A stretch of DNA of 20,596 bases from Thermohalobaculum sp039185235 (GCA_039185235.1 JBCDAS010000029.1:1-20596); one strand, 5' to 3'; positions 5,578-14,630 are shown, numbered from the stretch's first letter. Numbers and translations: made by a program. Notes: generated from the sequence alone by a model not told the origin.

Positions 5578-6606
5578 TCAGGCCCCCTTTCTGCCTGATG
5601 CGAGCCGAATACGCGGATCGAGCACAGCCAGTAGAATATCCGAGATCAACATTCCCACCAGTGTCAGCGCCGAGACGAACAGCAGAATGAAGCCTGACAT
5701 GAAGATGTCCTGGCTACGAAGCGCCTGAAGCAAGATCGGTCCGATCGTTGGAAGGCTCATCACCACCGAAATCATAACGGAGCCGGATACCAATTGCGGT
5801 GCCAGATTGCCGATATCGGCAACAAACGGGTTGAGCGCCATGCGCAGCGGATACTTTATCACACTGGTTACTGGGTCGACGCCTTTTGCGCGCGCGGTCT
5901 CAACATAGGGCTTGTTGAGCTCATCCATGAGGTTCGCCCGCAGCCTCCGCATCACAGCCGCTGCAGCCGACGTGCCGATCACGATTGTGGGGACGATCAA
6001 ATGGGTCAGGATGGACAGGAACTTGTCCCAGGACATTGGCTGGCCTTCATATTCCCGTGCCATCAGACCACCGATCGGGATGTCAAAGTAGCGCGCTCCA
6101 TAGGTCAGTAGGATCAGCGCAAGCAGAAAATTCGGCGTTGCCAGCCCGATATAGCCGATGAACGAGGCGATATAGTCAACCATCCCGTTGGCGCGTACAG
6201 CCGCGATTGTGCCCAAGGGAAGGGCGATCAGATAGACGAAAAGGAGCGAAGAGAGATTGACCAAGATTGTCAGAACAACCGTCTCGCCAAGAACCTCCGA
6301 GACCGGGCGCTCCAACTCGAACGACCAACCGAGATTACCCTGGATCAGTCCGTTAAACCCGTCGATCCCAGGCGCGAGGCCGATCCAGATCAGATACTGG
6401 TGCCAGATGGGTTTATCCAACGCATAGCGCTCGATCAGCTCTTCGGCTTTCGCGATCCCGGCGGCCTCTCCCGTCGCCCGCATTTCGGCAATCTGGTTTG
6501 AGAGATAGTTGCCTGGCGGCAGGTTGATGATGATGAAGACCAGGGCCGAGATCGCCAGGAGCGTCAGAGCCATGGTGATCAATCGGCGGAAAAGAAACCT
6601 CAGCAC
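5578..6606 (-). CDS. ABC importer inner-membrane permease, DppB/YejB type
   Basis: This is the second permease of the family-5 importer, 342 residues from a GTG start at 6606. I chose that start because GGAGGGG lies just upstream and the protein then begins at the conserved first helix (LRFLFRRLITMALTLLAISA). The open frame extends to 6768 but would then overlap the upstream gene and add a non-membrane stretch. An extended periplasmic segment (PPGNYLSNQIAEMRATGE and following) precedes the DKPIWHQYLIW region. The coupling loop is ETARAKGVDP (about 236-245). The neighbouring permease and binding protein are in the same transcript; 64 bases separate it from the binding-protein stop. Confidence 0.92.
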   Translation of the reverse strand: MLRFLFRRLITMALTLLAISALVFIIINLPPGNYLSNQIAEMRATGEAAGIAKAEELIERYALDKPIWHQYLIWIGLAPGIDGFNGLIQGNLGWSFELERPVSEVLGETVVLTILVNLSSLLFVYLIALPLGTIAAVRANGMVDYIASFIGYIGLATPNFLLALILLTYGARYFDIPIGGLMAREYEGQPMSWDKFLSILTHLIVPTIVIGTSAAAAVMRRLRANLMDELNKPYVETARAKGVDPVTSVIKYPLRMALNPFVADIGNLAPQLVSGSVMISVVMSLPTIGPILLQALRSQDIFMSGFILLFVSALTLVGMLISDILLAVLDPRIRLASGRKGA

Positions 6607-6670
6607 CGGTCCCCTCCGACGGGAGACATAACTGTGCCACGGGTGCAGGAAGATCCCAGTGCGAGGATGC

Positions 6671-8578
6671 TCACGGGTTCTTGCCTCCTTCGAAGAAGAA
6701 CTCGTCCATGCGATGGATGCCAAGTTGCGCGCCTGGATCCCAAGCGTAGAGACCTTCATCCGGAACATTCATAAGCGTTGATGCGGCCACAACGGGCATA
6801 GGTGCTCGACTGACCGTGCCGATCACAAAAACTTGGTCTGCGTGGATCGCGAGCATCTCGTTCCAGGCAGCCATTTTTTCCTCGTCTGAATAAGCCGAGC
6901 TCCAAGCTTCAAAAAGCTCCAATAGACGCGCGGCCTCGGCCACATCTGGCGGCGCGCCCATCTCTCCTTTGGTCTGATAGAACTGACCCCATTTCGGCCA
7001 GGTGAAATTCGATTGGTCGACTGGAGCCAGTTCGAAAGGCGCTGCGCGCGGCGTGGGCACGCCATTGTTCCAGCCATACCAAGCGACCATCATCGACCGG
7101 CCAGCATAGGCGCGGTTGCGTAGAATATCCCGATCGAGCGGGCGCACCAGCAGGCGGATGCCCAATTTGCTCCAGGTCGCGACGACGAGTTCCAGAGTGT
7201 CGGCGACTTCACGGCGCTCGCCCGCCGTCTCCAGGACAATCTCCATAGGACGACCGTCGGGGAGCAGCCGTATCCCAGCGCTGTTGCGTTTGGTCAAACC
7301 GATCTCATCCAGAAGCGCGTTTGCTTGGCCTAAGTCGAACTGAGTCCAGGCTGTTGCCTGGTCCTCGTTGAAGAACGGGCTCTCCTCAAGCGGTGCAACG
7401 CCGCGCTCCGCAGCCAGACCAAAATAGAGCACTTTGTTGATCATCTTCCGTGATATGCCCAGGCTGAGCGCACGGCGGAAACGCACATCGCGCATCAGAT
7501 CACGCCAAACCGGGTCGAGGTAAGTGAGATTGGGGTAAATCGCGACCTCCGAGGCATATCCCGATCGCCAGAGCCGTGTCTTGAAACCGTATTCTGCCGC
7601 GTTCTTCTTTAGTACTGGTGCATCTGCAAAGCCAAGCGAACGGGTCTGCAGTCCCGCCTCGCCATTCGATGCCTTCAGTGGGATCAAGCCGCTGGCGGCA
7701 ACCTCCAACTCTACCTGATCGACATAAGGCAATTGCCGCCCATTGGGGTCGATCCGATGGTAGAAAGGATTGCGCCTCAAAACATACCGCTGACCGTTCT
7801 TCTTAGACGTGTTGTACCAGGGCTGCAGGACCGGCAGCTTTGGATTATCGAACTTGTAGAGGTTGTCCTTGCGGTTATGGAGTTCGGCCCAGGTGCGATA
7901 CTTCTCCCCCATAGACTCCTTGAGTTTCTCCGGATCCGCATAGTCTTTGTGGTACTTTTTCATGAAGTGAGACGGGCGGTAGATATAGACTGGGCGTGCC
8001 TGTGCAAGTGCTGGAAGAAGGCGCGGGTTCGGCGCGGTCCAGGTGTAGGAAATTGTTACCTCATCGATTACCTCTACCATGGGCGGTTGGCCATCGACCA
8101 ACATCTCAACCGGGGGTCCTGCAGGGGAAGCCTCTTCGTTCATCGCGATGTCCTCCCACCAATAGCGGAAGTCCTCGGTGGTAAAGGGGGCACCATCTGA
8201 CCATTTGTGGCCTTCGCGCAAGACAAGGACGAGGCGCTTCCCGCCTTCTTCCAGACGGTAGTCTTTGAGCAGATCGGGCTGCAGGGAGTAGTCCGCCGCA
8301 TAACCGATCAGCCGTGCATAGCCATAAGCAGCCATATAGCGGACATCCTTGGCTCGGCTGACGAACATGCGGATCATGCCCCCGTTTAAACCAGGTTCTC
8401 GACCGCGAGCTTCGAGGTCCGAGATCAAGGGCTCACTCGGAATCCGCTCGGTGATCGGCGGTAACTCGCCCGCGGCAACCAGGTCCGCGAACGCAGGCAC
8501 TTCTTTGAGATCGAGACCGGTCGCACCCGCGGGCAACGCGAAAAGACAAAGGGCAAAAACGGCAAGGGTTCTGATCAT
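6671..8578 (-). CDS. periplasmic family-5 ABC substrate-binding protein
   Basis: This extracytoplasmic solute receptor delivers ligand to the two permeases. The 635-residue protein starts with a clear signal peptide (MIRTLAVFALCLFALPAGA, cleavage near 19). Family-5 features include KWSDGAPFTTEDFRYWWEDI and the RDVRFRRALSLGISR segment. At about 635 residues it is longer than DppA or OppA (about 540) and nearer to the YejA/AgpA-like group, members of which are linked to microcin C-type peptides or alpha-galactosides. The substrate therefore cannot be read from sequence alone: peptide or oligosaccharide are both possible. Its ATG overlaps the ATPase stop (ATGA), so translation is coupled. Confidence 0.93.
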   Translation of the reverse strand: MIRTLAVFALCLFALPAGATGLDLKEVPAFADLVAAGELPPITERIPSEPLISDLEARGREPGLNGGMIRMFVSRAKDVRYMAAYGYARLIGYAADYSLQPDLLKDYRLEEGGKRLVLVLREGHKWSDGAPFTTEDFRYWWEDIAMNEEASPAGPPVEMLVDGQPPMVEVIDEVTISYTWTAPNPRLLPALAQARPVYIYRPSHFMKKYHKDYADPEKLKESMGEKYRTWAELHNRKDNLYKFDNPKLPVLQPWYNTSKKNGQRYVLRRNPFYHRIDPNGRQLPYVDQVELEVAASGLIPLKASNGEAGLQTRSLGFADAPVLKKNAAEYGFKTRLWRSGYASEVAIYPNLTYLDPVWRDLMRDVRFRRALSLGISRKMINKVLYFGLAAERGVAPLEESPFFNEDQATAWTQFDLGQANALLDEIGLTKRNSAGIRLLPDGRPMEIVLETAGERREVADTLELVVATWSKLGIRLLVRPLDRDILRNRAYAGRSMMVAWYGWNNGVPTPRAAPFELAPVDQSNFTWPKWGQFYQTKGEMGAPPDVAEAARLLELFEAWSSAYSDEEKMAAWNEMLAIHADQVFVIGTVSRAPMPVVAASTLMNVPDEGLYAWDPGAQLGIHRMDEFFFEGGKNP

Positions 8579-10359
8579 GCAGCAGCTCTCACGAAATGAC
8601 CGGGCGCCACCTCCAAAAGGTCGGGCGCCTCATCGGCGTGGAATTGATAAGGGGGGTCCCAGGTTTCGGGCTCGCCCGCTCCGGCGGCGACGGCTTTGAG
8701 ATCGAGACGCTGTTCCATATCCGGTTCTGGGCTCGCGGCCATCAGCGCTTTGGTGTAGGGGTGGCGGGCATCTCCGAAAATGCACTCCGTGGCTCCTTCC
8801 TCGACCACGCGGCCACGGCGCATCACCATGACCCTGTCGGCGAGTTTCGAGACCACCGCGAGATCATGGGAGATAAAGACGTAGGAAAGGCCCAACTCTT
8901 CTCTCAGCTCTGTTAGCAGCTCCAAGACCTCCGCCTGGACCGAGACATCGAGAGCTGAGGTTGGCTCATCACAGACCACAAGCTCTGGACCGAGCGCCAA
9001 GGCCCGCGCAATCGCAATCCGCTGACGCTGCCCGCCCGAGAATGCATAGGGGAAGCGTGCCAGGTGATCGGGGCTGAGGCCGACCCGGCCCATAAGATAG
9101 GCTGCGCGGTCACGCTGCTCGGCCTTCGTGCCCTTGCCATGGATCTTGAGCGGCTCGGTCAGGATGTCTTGGATCGACATTCTGGGGCTGAGCGAGGCGT
9201 ATGGATCCTGGAAGACCATCTGCGCCTTGAGCCGGAATTCGGTCAACGCCTGGCCCTGAAGTTTCGCCACATCACAAGTCACGCCATCCTTGCCGCAGAA
9301 GGCGATCTGTGCCCCGGAATCGGGCCGCTCTGCCCGCAACATGAGCTTTGCCACAGTAGACTTGCCCGAGCCCGACTCGCCGACAACGGCGATGGTTTTG
9401 CCTCGATCGAGGGCCATTTCAAAATCCGTGACTGCTTTGACCGGCGGATCGGCTGGACCGAACGTCCGGCTGCGACCGGGATAGGTCTTTGACAAATTGC
9501 TCACCGTGAGAATTCGGTCATTCGAACTGACCGCATGGACACGGAGGTCATGTGGGATTTGCGGTGCAGCGGCAATCAGAGCCTTGGTGTAGCCATGACC
9601 GGGGGTCATCAGCACATCATGCGCAAGCCCCTGTTCGACGACTTTGCCCCGCCGCATGACAACAACCTGATCAGCCATGTTGGCCACAACTCCAAGATCA
9701 TGGGTAATCATGATTACCGACATCTGGTGGTCGTGCTGAAGCCGCTTGATCAGATCAAGCACCATCGCCTGGGTCGTCACGTCGAGCGCTGTTGTCGGCT
9801 CGTCGGCGATCACCAGATCGGGTTGGCCGATCATCGCCATGGCGATCACCGCGCGTTGGCGCAATCCGCCGGAAAGCTCAAAGGGATAGGCGGCCCAGGC
9901 GCGTTCCGGGTTTGGAAAACCCACCTCGTCAAAGATCTCCAGAACACGTTTCTTCACGTTCAAACCCCGGTCGAGGCCGGCGACATTCAAGACCTCGGCA
10001 ACTTGGCGCCCAACAGTGTGGAGCGGGGAAAGCGCGCTCATCGGTTCTTGAAAGATCATCGAGATCGTCGTCCCGCGCAGCTTGCGCAGCTTCGCATCTG
10101 GGATTGCAAGAAGATCCGTCTCTCCGCCTGCGAGCTCCATTCGGGCAGCGCCTGACATCACATGGGCGGCTTTGGGTAGGAGGCCCATGACCGCCTTGGC
10201 CGTCAGGGTTTTGCCCGAGCCCGACTCGCCTACGAGGGCCAGGGTCTCGCCCCGCGCAAGATCAAAGGATACGTTATCGACGACAGGAAATGAGAGGCCG
10301 GACTGCCCGAAGCAGATCGACATGTTCTCCAGGCTCAGCAAGATGTCACGTGTCACCAT
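8575..10359 (-). CDS. fused double ABC ATPase of the family-5 importer (YejF/GsiA type)
   Basis: This 594-residue protein fuses two ATP-binding cassettes and powers the importer. Cassette 1 has Walker A GESGSGKT (44-51), signature LSGGLRQR (about 162-169) and Walker B DLVIADEP (181-188). Cassette 2 has Walker A GESGSGKST (327-335), signature FSGGQRQR (440-447) and Walker B ELVVCDEP (459-466). Both carry the oligopeptide-family C-terminal GHGYTKAL / RHPYTKALM region. The ATG at 10359 is only three bases after GAGGAG; the next codon, GTG at 10356, has better spacing and may be the true start. Being first in the operon is unusual, since the binding protein commonly leads. The 98 bases upstream hold a weak TAGAGT -10-like sequence (10395-10400, minus strand) but no convincing promoter. 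Confidence 0.95.
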   Translation of the reverse strand: MVTRDILLSLENMSICFGQSGLSFPVVDNVSFDLARGETLALVGESGSGKTLTAKAVMGLLPKAAHVMSGAARMELAGGETDLLAIPDAKLRKLRGTTISMIFQEPMSALSPLHTVGRQVAEVLNVAGLDRGLNVKKRVLEIFDEVGFPNPERAWAAYPFELSGGLRQRAVIAMAMIGQPDLVIADEPTTALDVTTQAMVLDLIKRLQHDHQMSVIMITHDLGVVANMADQVVVMRRGKVVEQGLAHDVLMTPGHGYTKALIAAAPQIPHDLRVHAVSSNDRILTVSNLSKTYPGRSRTFGPADPPVKAVTDFEMALDRGKTIAVVGESGSGKSTVAKLMLRAERPDSGAQIAFCGKDGVTCDVAKLQGQALTEFRLKAQMVFQDPYASLSPRMSIQDILTEPLKIHGKGTKAEQRDRAAYLMGRVGLSPDHLARFPYAFSGGQRQRIAIARALALGPELVVCDEPTSALDVSVQAEVLELLTELREELGLSYVFISHDLAVVSKLADRVMVMRRGRVVEEGATECIFGDARHPYTKALMAASPEPDMEQRLDLKAVAAGAGEPETWDPPYQFHADEAPDLLEVAPGHFVRAAA

Positions 10360-10457
10360 CCGCTCCTCGCCTGGAATTGCCCCTTTTCACCTCTACTCTA
10401 GGAACACCAAAGCTGGGCCGGACGCAAGGTTGGCGTGGTTCAAAACCGCTCGCGGGC

Positions 10458-11231
10458 TCAGTCTGGCGGCGGTTCGTTCAGGCTCTGTTGTGCAAGGGTC
10501 ACGTCACCCAGTTGCAGGTCCATGTCGCGGACCGGATCATAGTCGGAGAGGCGGGCTTGCAGGATCGCGTTTGGAATTGCGGGGCCAGCACCTGTGGCGG
10601 CTTCTGCCAGCGCCCGACGAAGCGTGTGGAGGTGATCCGCATTTTCTGCTGATGTAATGAAGGGCAGACTGGGCATTGGCCGCGTCCAATCGATTGGCAT
10701 CAGCTTTGCGGCGTTCACGGGTTCAATATCCTGATAGAGCTGCCAGGCGACCGCATCCAGGGCACAAAGATCCGCCCGTCCTTCAGCTACAGCGGTCGCC
10801 GAAGCGCGGTGAGAGCCTGTTATGATGGCAGATGAAAAGAATGGACCATCGCTCAAAAGTGTTCTCAGGTAATCGCGTAGGGCGTTACACCCAGATTGGC
10901 TGTCCGGCCCGTTGATTGCTACTCTTTGACCGCGGAAGTCATCCAAAACGCCTCCGCTTCTCTTCCGCGCCAGAATGACCGAACTGTAGGTGCCTGGGCC
11001 GCAACCTTCGACAGGATAGGTCGGGCGGGCGACAGGCACTGCCGTCCCTGCCTCTCCCCGAACCAATGGAAGCCCGCAGGTTTGGCCGAGAACGAGATCT
11101 TGATGCTGCCAAACTGCGGAGAGACTGCCGCCGCGGGTCAGGTCCGACGGCGGGTTGAGCTCTCGCAGATGTGGCGAAATGCGCGCCCAGAATGCATCAG
11201 TTTGGCCCTGAACCTCGGGCCAGTCATACAT
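10458..11231 (-). CDS. PhnD/SsuA/transferrin-like substrate-binding-fold protein (function unknown)
   Basis: The protein resembles the small PhnD-like phosphate/phosphonate-binding proteins that occur without their own transporter in Rhodobacteraceae. Features are LGQTCGLPLV, PVEGCGPGTYSSVILARK, FRGQRVAINGPDSQSGCNAL and GRADLCALDAVAWQLY, the last contacting ligand in this fold. The ATG at 11231 gives 257 residues. However, similarity to the family seems to begin seven codons earlier (IIVAAFPMYDWPE), where relatives typically start. That position holds ATC and ATA codons here, so the start may be non-canonical or truncated. No signal peptide is seen. The gene begins 14 bases after the desaturase stop, so the two probably share a transcript. 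The ligand is unknown. Confidence 0.8.
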   Translation of the reverse strand: MYDWPEVQGQTDAFWARISPHLRELNPPSDLTRGGSLSAVWQHQDLVLGQTCGLPLVRGEAGTAVPVARPTYPVEGCGPGTYSSVILARKRSGGVLDDFRGQRVAINGPDSQSGCNALRDYLRTLLSDGPFFSSAIITGSHRASATAVAEGRADLCALDAVAWQLYQDIEPVNAAKLMPIDWTRPMPSLPFITSAENADHLHTLRRALAEAATGAGPAIPNAILQARLSDYDPVRDMDLQLGDVTLAQQSLNEPPPD

Positions 11232-11245
11232 GGGAAACGCCGCGA

Positions 11246-12151
11246 CTATGATCGCCGCCGCATGATCGGATGGATGTTTGGCTCCCGTGCCTTGAAGAGC
11301 CAGCGGCGCGCGACATCGCCGTAACCGCGATAGTAATACGCCTCGTTTTCGACGAGAACGCGCTGGCGCTCGGTTCTCCACAATCCCGGGAGTTTATACC
11401 AAGCGATGCTGGGCTTCTCGTGATGTAACTTGTGGAGGTTGTTGTTGAGGAAAAGCAGGCTCCAGAACCAGTTTGACTCGATGACCGCTGAGCGGGCACC
11501 TGGCGCGGCCGCTGCCCGATGCTCGATATAGGTTCGCAGTGAAAGCAACGAGACAGCTGGGATCGCGATGCCCAGGAGATAGAGCCAGATCGGTATTCCG
11601 GCCGCAGCAACCAAACCGAGTACTGGGATCAGGCCGATCGCATGGCGTACCCAGGCACCGATGATCTCGTCTTCTCCCGCGTGGACCCGCCGGATGTCGG
11701 CGCGCACGAAACCAAAAACTGCGAGAAAGGGTCCAATCACCAACCGTCCGGCGAGCGTCTGGTTCAACCGCAAGATCCGGCGCAGAAGCGGCGAGAGCTG
11801 GTCCCAATCTCCCTCGGCCACATAATGGGTCTCGGGGTCGTCATAGGGATCGGTGAGACGTTCATCATTATGGTGGCTCAGATGCGTCGCCTTGAACCGG
11901 CGAAATGGATAGAAGCAACCGAGAGGCAGAAAGACCAATGCCTCATTGACCAAGGCATTTCGGGTCGGATGGCCGTGGAGCACTTCATGCTGCAACGAGG
12001 AATGAAATGCCGTGACGAACGCGCCGGGAACAATCACCCAAGTTCCAAAATACTGATAACCCCAAAGTACGGCGCCCCAGGCTAAGTAGACGCCTATCAA
12101 CGCAATCAGCGTTGGCCACTCCACCTCTTTGCGCGCACGGAATCGCACCAT
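11246..12151 (-). CDS. membrane fatty acid desaturase family protein
   Basis: This is a non-haem di-iron membrane enzyme of the desaturase/hydroxylase superfamily, probably acting on acyl chains or a lipid in the inner membrane. It has 301 residues from the ATG at 12151; an in-frame TTG at 12166 is less likely. The three histidine boxes that bind the di-iron centre are HEVLHGH (55-61), HLSHH (90-94) and HKLHH (240-244), with His211 nearby. Hydrophobic segments at about 14-34, 37-50, 68-80, 137-150 and 170-205 fit two membrane-spanning pairs. The substrate cannot be told; beta-carotene ketolase/hydroxylase-type activity is an alternative in this superfamily. It is the first gene of the minus-strand block and faces the divergent sugar genes. 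Confidence 0.87.
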   Translation of the reverse strand: MVRFRARKEVEWPTLIALIGVYLAWGAVLWGYQYFGTWVIVPGAFVTAFHSSLQHEVLHGHPTRNALVNEALVFLPLGCFYPFRRFKATHLSHHNDERLTDPYDDPETHYVAEGDWDQLSPLLRRILRLNQTLAGRLVIGPFLAVFGFVRADIRRVHAGEDEIIGAWVRHAIGLIPVLGLVAAAGIPIWLYLLGIAIPAVSLLSLRTYIEHRAAAAPGARSAVIESNWFWSLLFLNNNLHKLHHEKPSIAWYKLPGLWRTERQRVLVENEAYYYRGYGDVARRWLFKAREPNIHPIMRRRS

Positions 12152-12221
12152 ACAAGGATCTCGCAATCAAACTTTTGGGTTCGGGTCCGGCGATTTCCCC
12201 CCAGGAGTCTTCCGGATCCAC

Positions 12222-12241
12222 CAATCACGCTATCGTGATTG
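12222..12241. promoter_or_regulatory. perfect 8-base palindrome in the divergent intergenic region
   Basis: CAATCACG (12222-12229) and CGTGATTG (12234-12241) are separated by CTAT. The site lies between the divergent desaturase and epimerase genes, so it could be a shared operator for a dimeric regulator. It is not followed by a T-run on the plus strand; on the minus strand it would lie in the desaturase upstream region. Confidence 0.45.
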
Positions 12242-12289
12242 TGCGAAATAGCAACTCTTTTTCGCATGCGCACCATGGTCGGGTTCCGA

Positions 12290-12315
12290 TTGCACATATG
12301 GCCGAAATCGATAAT
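12290..12315 (+). promoter_or_regulatory. weak candidate promoter for the sugar-gene operon
   Basis: TTGCAC (12290-12295) and GATAAT (12310-12315) resemble -35 and -10 hexamers but are only 14 bases apart, shorter than optimal. Transcription would begin about 25 bases before the epimerase start. Low confidence. Confidence 0.25.
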
Positions 12316-12347
12316 TGTCCGCCCCGATCCAAAGGAAGAGCCACCGC

Positions 12348-13361
12348 GTGCGCAAAGTCTTCATCACTGGGACCGCCGGGTTCATCGGCTTCCACCTCGC
12401 CAAATTGCTCTTGGCCGAAGGGTTCCGAGTGCAAGGCTTTGACGGGATGACGGATTATTACGACGTCGCTCTGAAACAGCGCCGCCACCAGATGTTGCTC
12501 CAGATGCCAGGTTTCTCAGCGACGGAGTCAATGCTGGAGGACGAGCGGGTGCTAGTGGACACGATTGGGCAGTTCGAGCCGGATGTGATTGTCCATCTCG
12601 CGGCTCAAGCGGGAGTGCGCTACAGTCTCGAGAACCCGCGAGCCTATATCGATGCAAATCTCGTCGGCACGTTCAACGTAATGGAGGCGGCGCGAGAGGT
12701 CAGCCCCGAGCATCTTCTGATGGCCTCCACGTCCTCGGTCTATGGCGCGAGCGAGGAGATGCCTTTCTCCGAAACTCTGAAAGTTGATCACCCTCTGACG
12801 CTCTACGCCGCGACAAAAAAAGCGAATGAGGCGATGGCGCATTCCTATGCCCATCTCTGGCACTTGCCGACCACCATGTTCCGTTTCTTTACCGTCTACG
12901 GTCCCTGGGGCCGTCCAGATTTGGCGCTTTTTAAGTTTGTGGATGCGATCCTCGATGGGCGCCCAATCGATATCTACAATCACGGTGAAATGTTTCGCGA
13001 CTTTACTCAAGTGGATGATCTGGTCCGGGCGATCCGGCTGTTGATCGATGCCGCCCCACCCTTGGTCGACGCCCGAGATGCGCCGATCGAGGGAGACAAC
13101 CTCTCGCCCGTTGCGCCCTATCGAGTAGTCAACATTGGCAATGGCCAAAAAGTCCGCCTTTTGGATTTCATCGAAGCCATCGAGGATGCACTCGGGCAAA
13201 AGGCAATCCGGAACTACATGGAGATGCAGAAGGGCGATGTACCCGCGACCTGGGCTAACACAGATCTTCTGAGCGCACTTACTGGCTATGCGCCGCAAAC
13301 CGATTTTCGAGAAGGCGTTGCTGACTTCGTCACCTGGTTCCGCGACTACCACGGGAAGTAG
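12348..13361 (+). CDS. UDP-uronate 4-epimerase (UDP-GlcA / UDP-GlcNAcA 4-epimerase type)
   Basis: This extended short-chain dehydrogenase inverts C4 of a UDP-uronic acid, giving UDP-GalA or, paired with the next gene, UDP-GalNAcA. From the GTG at 12348 it has 337 residues, the usual length. AGGAAGAG lies about seven bases upstream, which is why I prefer it to the TTG at 12315. The NAD-binding GTAGFIG is at 8-14, the catalytic serine region STSSVYG at 127-133 and the YxxxK pair at Tyr153/Lys157. GPWGRPDLALFKF is characteristic of the UDP-glucuronate 4-epimerase branch. Three bases separate it from the next gene. The exact sugar cannot be settled by eye; TviC-like use of an N-acetylated uronate is plausible because of the neighbour. 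Confidence 0.9.
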   Translation: MRKVFITGTAGFIGFHLAKLLLAEGFRVQGFDGMTDYYDVALKQRRHQMLLQMPGFSATESMLEDERVLVDTIGQFEPDVIVHLAAQAGVRYSLENPRAYIDANLVGTFNVMEAAREVSPEHLLMASTSSVYGASEEMPFSETLKVDHPLTLYAATKKANEAMAHSYAHLWHLPTTMFRFFTVYGPWGRPDLALFKFVDAILDGRPIDIYNHGEMFRDFTQVDDLVRAIRLLIDAAPPLVDARDAPIEGDNLSPVAPYRVVNIGNGQKVRLLDFIEAIEDALGQKAIRNYMEMQKGDVPATWANTDLLSALTGYAPQTDFREGVADFVTWFRDYHGK

Positions 13362-13364
13362 CTG

Positions 13365-14630
13365 ATGTCGCAAGAGGTTATCGCGGTTGTTGGCCTCGGC
13401 TATGTCGGACTTCCCTTGGCGGTCGCTTTCTCGGGTCATCGCCAAGTGATTGGCTTTGATACTGATCGTTCACGGATCGAGGAACTGCGCGCCGGGCGGG
13501 ACCGGACGCACGAAGTCAGCGCGGAGGATCTCGCCAAGGCTAATCGGCTGCAGTTTACCGCAGATCTAGATGACCTTAAGCAGGCTCAGATCTTCATAGT
13601 CACCGTGCCGACGCCGATCACGCCGGACAAGACGCCAGATCTAAGCCGTTTGCACGCGGCCTCTGAGTCCGTTGGCGGCGTCTTGAAGCCAGGCGATACC
13701 GTGGTCTTTGAGTCCACGGTCTTTCCCGGCGCGACCGAGGAGGAATGCATCCCGATTTTGGAGCAGATCTCTGGCCTGGCTCTTAATCAAGACTTCTACG
13801 CTGGCTACTCGCCCGAGCGGATCAACCCTGGCGACAAGGCGCATCGGGTAAACTCGATCATCAAAGTTGTTGCAGGATCGACACCGGATGTCACCGACCG
13901 CCTGGCAGAGCTCTATGGCGAGATTGTCTCGGCAGGGATTCACAAAGCCGAGAGTATCCGAGTGGCAGAAGCGGCGAAAGTGATCGAGAACACACAGCGT
14001 GATCTCAATATCGCGCTGATCAATGAGCTCGCGATTATCTTCGACAAGATGGGTCTGGACACCGAGGCGGTGCTGGAGGCGGCCGGGACGAAGTGGAACT
14101 TTCTACCTTTCCGGCCCGGATTGGTTGGGGGGCACTGTATCGGGGTCGATCCTTACTACCTCACCCACAAAGCCGAGGCGGTCGGGTGTCATCCAGAAAT
14201 CATCCTCGCCGGTCGTCGATTGAACGACGCGATGGCCTCTCATGTCGCGGGTCAGATGCTCATGGCCATGGAAGGGCGCGGGATTCCGCCGGTGGGTTCG
14301 CGGATTTTGGTGATGGGGATCACATTCAAGGAAAACTGCCCCGATGCGCGCAACAGCCAAGTGGTTGGGTTGGTCAAAGAGATGCAAGCCGCGGGCGCTG
14401 CAGTCGATATCTGGGATCCGTTTGTGGATCAGGTCGCACTGCAAGCGACCTACGGTCTCGAGACGACCGAGCCCGAGGCCGCGAGCTACGATGGGATAAT
14501 CCTTGCAGTCGGTCATGACGCATTTCGCAGCATGGGCGCGCCCGCGATCCGGGCCTATGGCAAAGCCAATCATCTTCTCTATGACGTCAAGTATCTCCTA
14601 GCGCCCGATGAGAGCGATTTGAGGCTATGA
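13365..14630 (+). CDS. nucleotide-sugar 6-dehydrogenase, TviB/WbpO type (UDP-N-acetylhexosamine dehydrogenase)
   Basis: The enzyme oxidises C6 of a UDP-hexose to the uronic acid in two NAD-dependent steps. It has 421 residues. The N-terminal Rossmann motif is GLGYVG (10-15). SPERINPGDKAHR and the segment AEAAKVIENTQRDLNIAL are typical of the Vi-antigen TviB / WbpO subgroup rather than of plain UDP-glucose dehydrogenase. The catalytic cysteine is Cys258 in GGHCIGVDPYYL. The C-terminal UDP-binding domain includes GITFKENCPDARNS. It overlaps the next gene as ATGA. With the upstream epimerase it would give UDP-GlcNAcA/UDP-GalNAcA-type donors. The N-acetyl preference is inferred from subgroup motifs. 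Confidence 0.92.
   Translation: MSQEVIAVVGLGYVGLPLAVAFSGHRQVIGFDTDRSRIEELRAGRDRTHEVSAEDLAKANRLQFTADLDDLKQAQIFIVTVPTPITPDKTPDLSRLHAASESVGGVLKPGDTVVFESTVFPGATEEECIPILEQISGLALNQDFYAGYSPERINPGDKAHRVNSIIKVVAGSTPDVTDRLAELYGEIVSAGIHKAESIRVAEAAKVIENTQRDLNIALINELAIIFDKMGLDTEAVLEAAGTKWNFLPFRPGLVGGHCIGVDPYYLTHKAEAVGCHPEIILAGRRLNDAMASHVAGQMLMAMEGRGIPPVGSRILVMGITFKENCPDARNSQVVGLVKEMQAAGAAVDIWDPFVDQVALQATYGLETTEPEAASYDGIILAVGHDAFRSMGAPAIRAYGKANHLLYDVKYLLAPDESDLRL

Noticed and set aside
6606..6768. Longer N-terminus for the YejB-type permease
   Set aside because: It would overlap the binding-protein gene, adds 54 non-membrane residues, and the GTG at 6606 has a good Shine-Dalgarno and begins at the conserved first helix.
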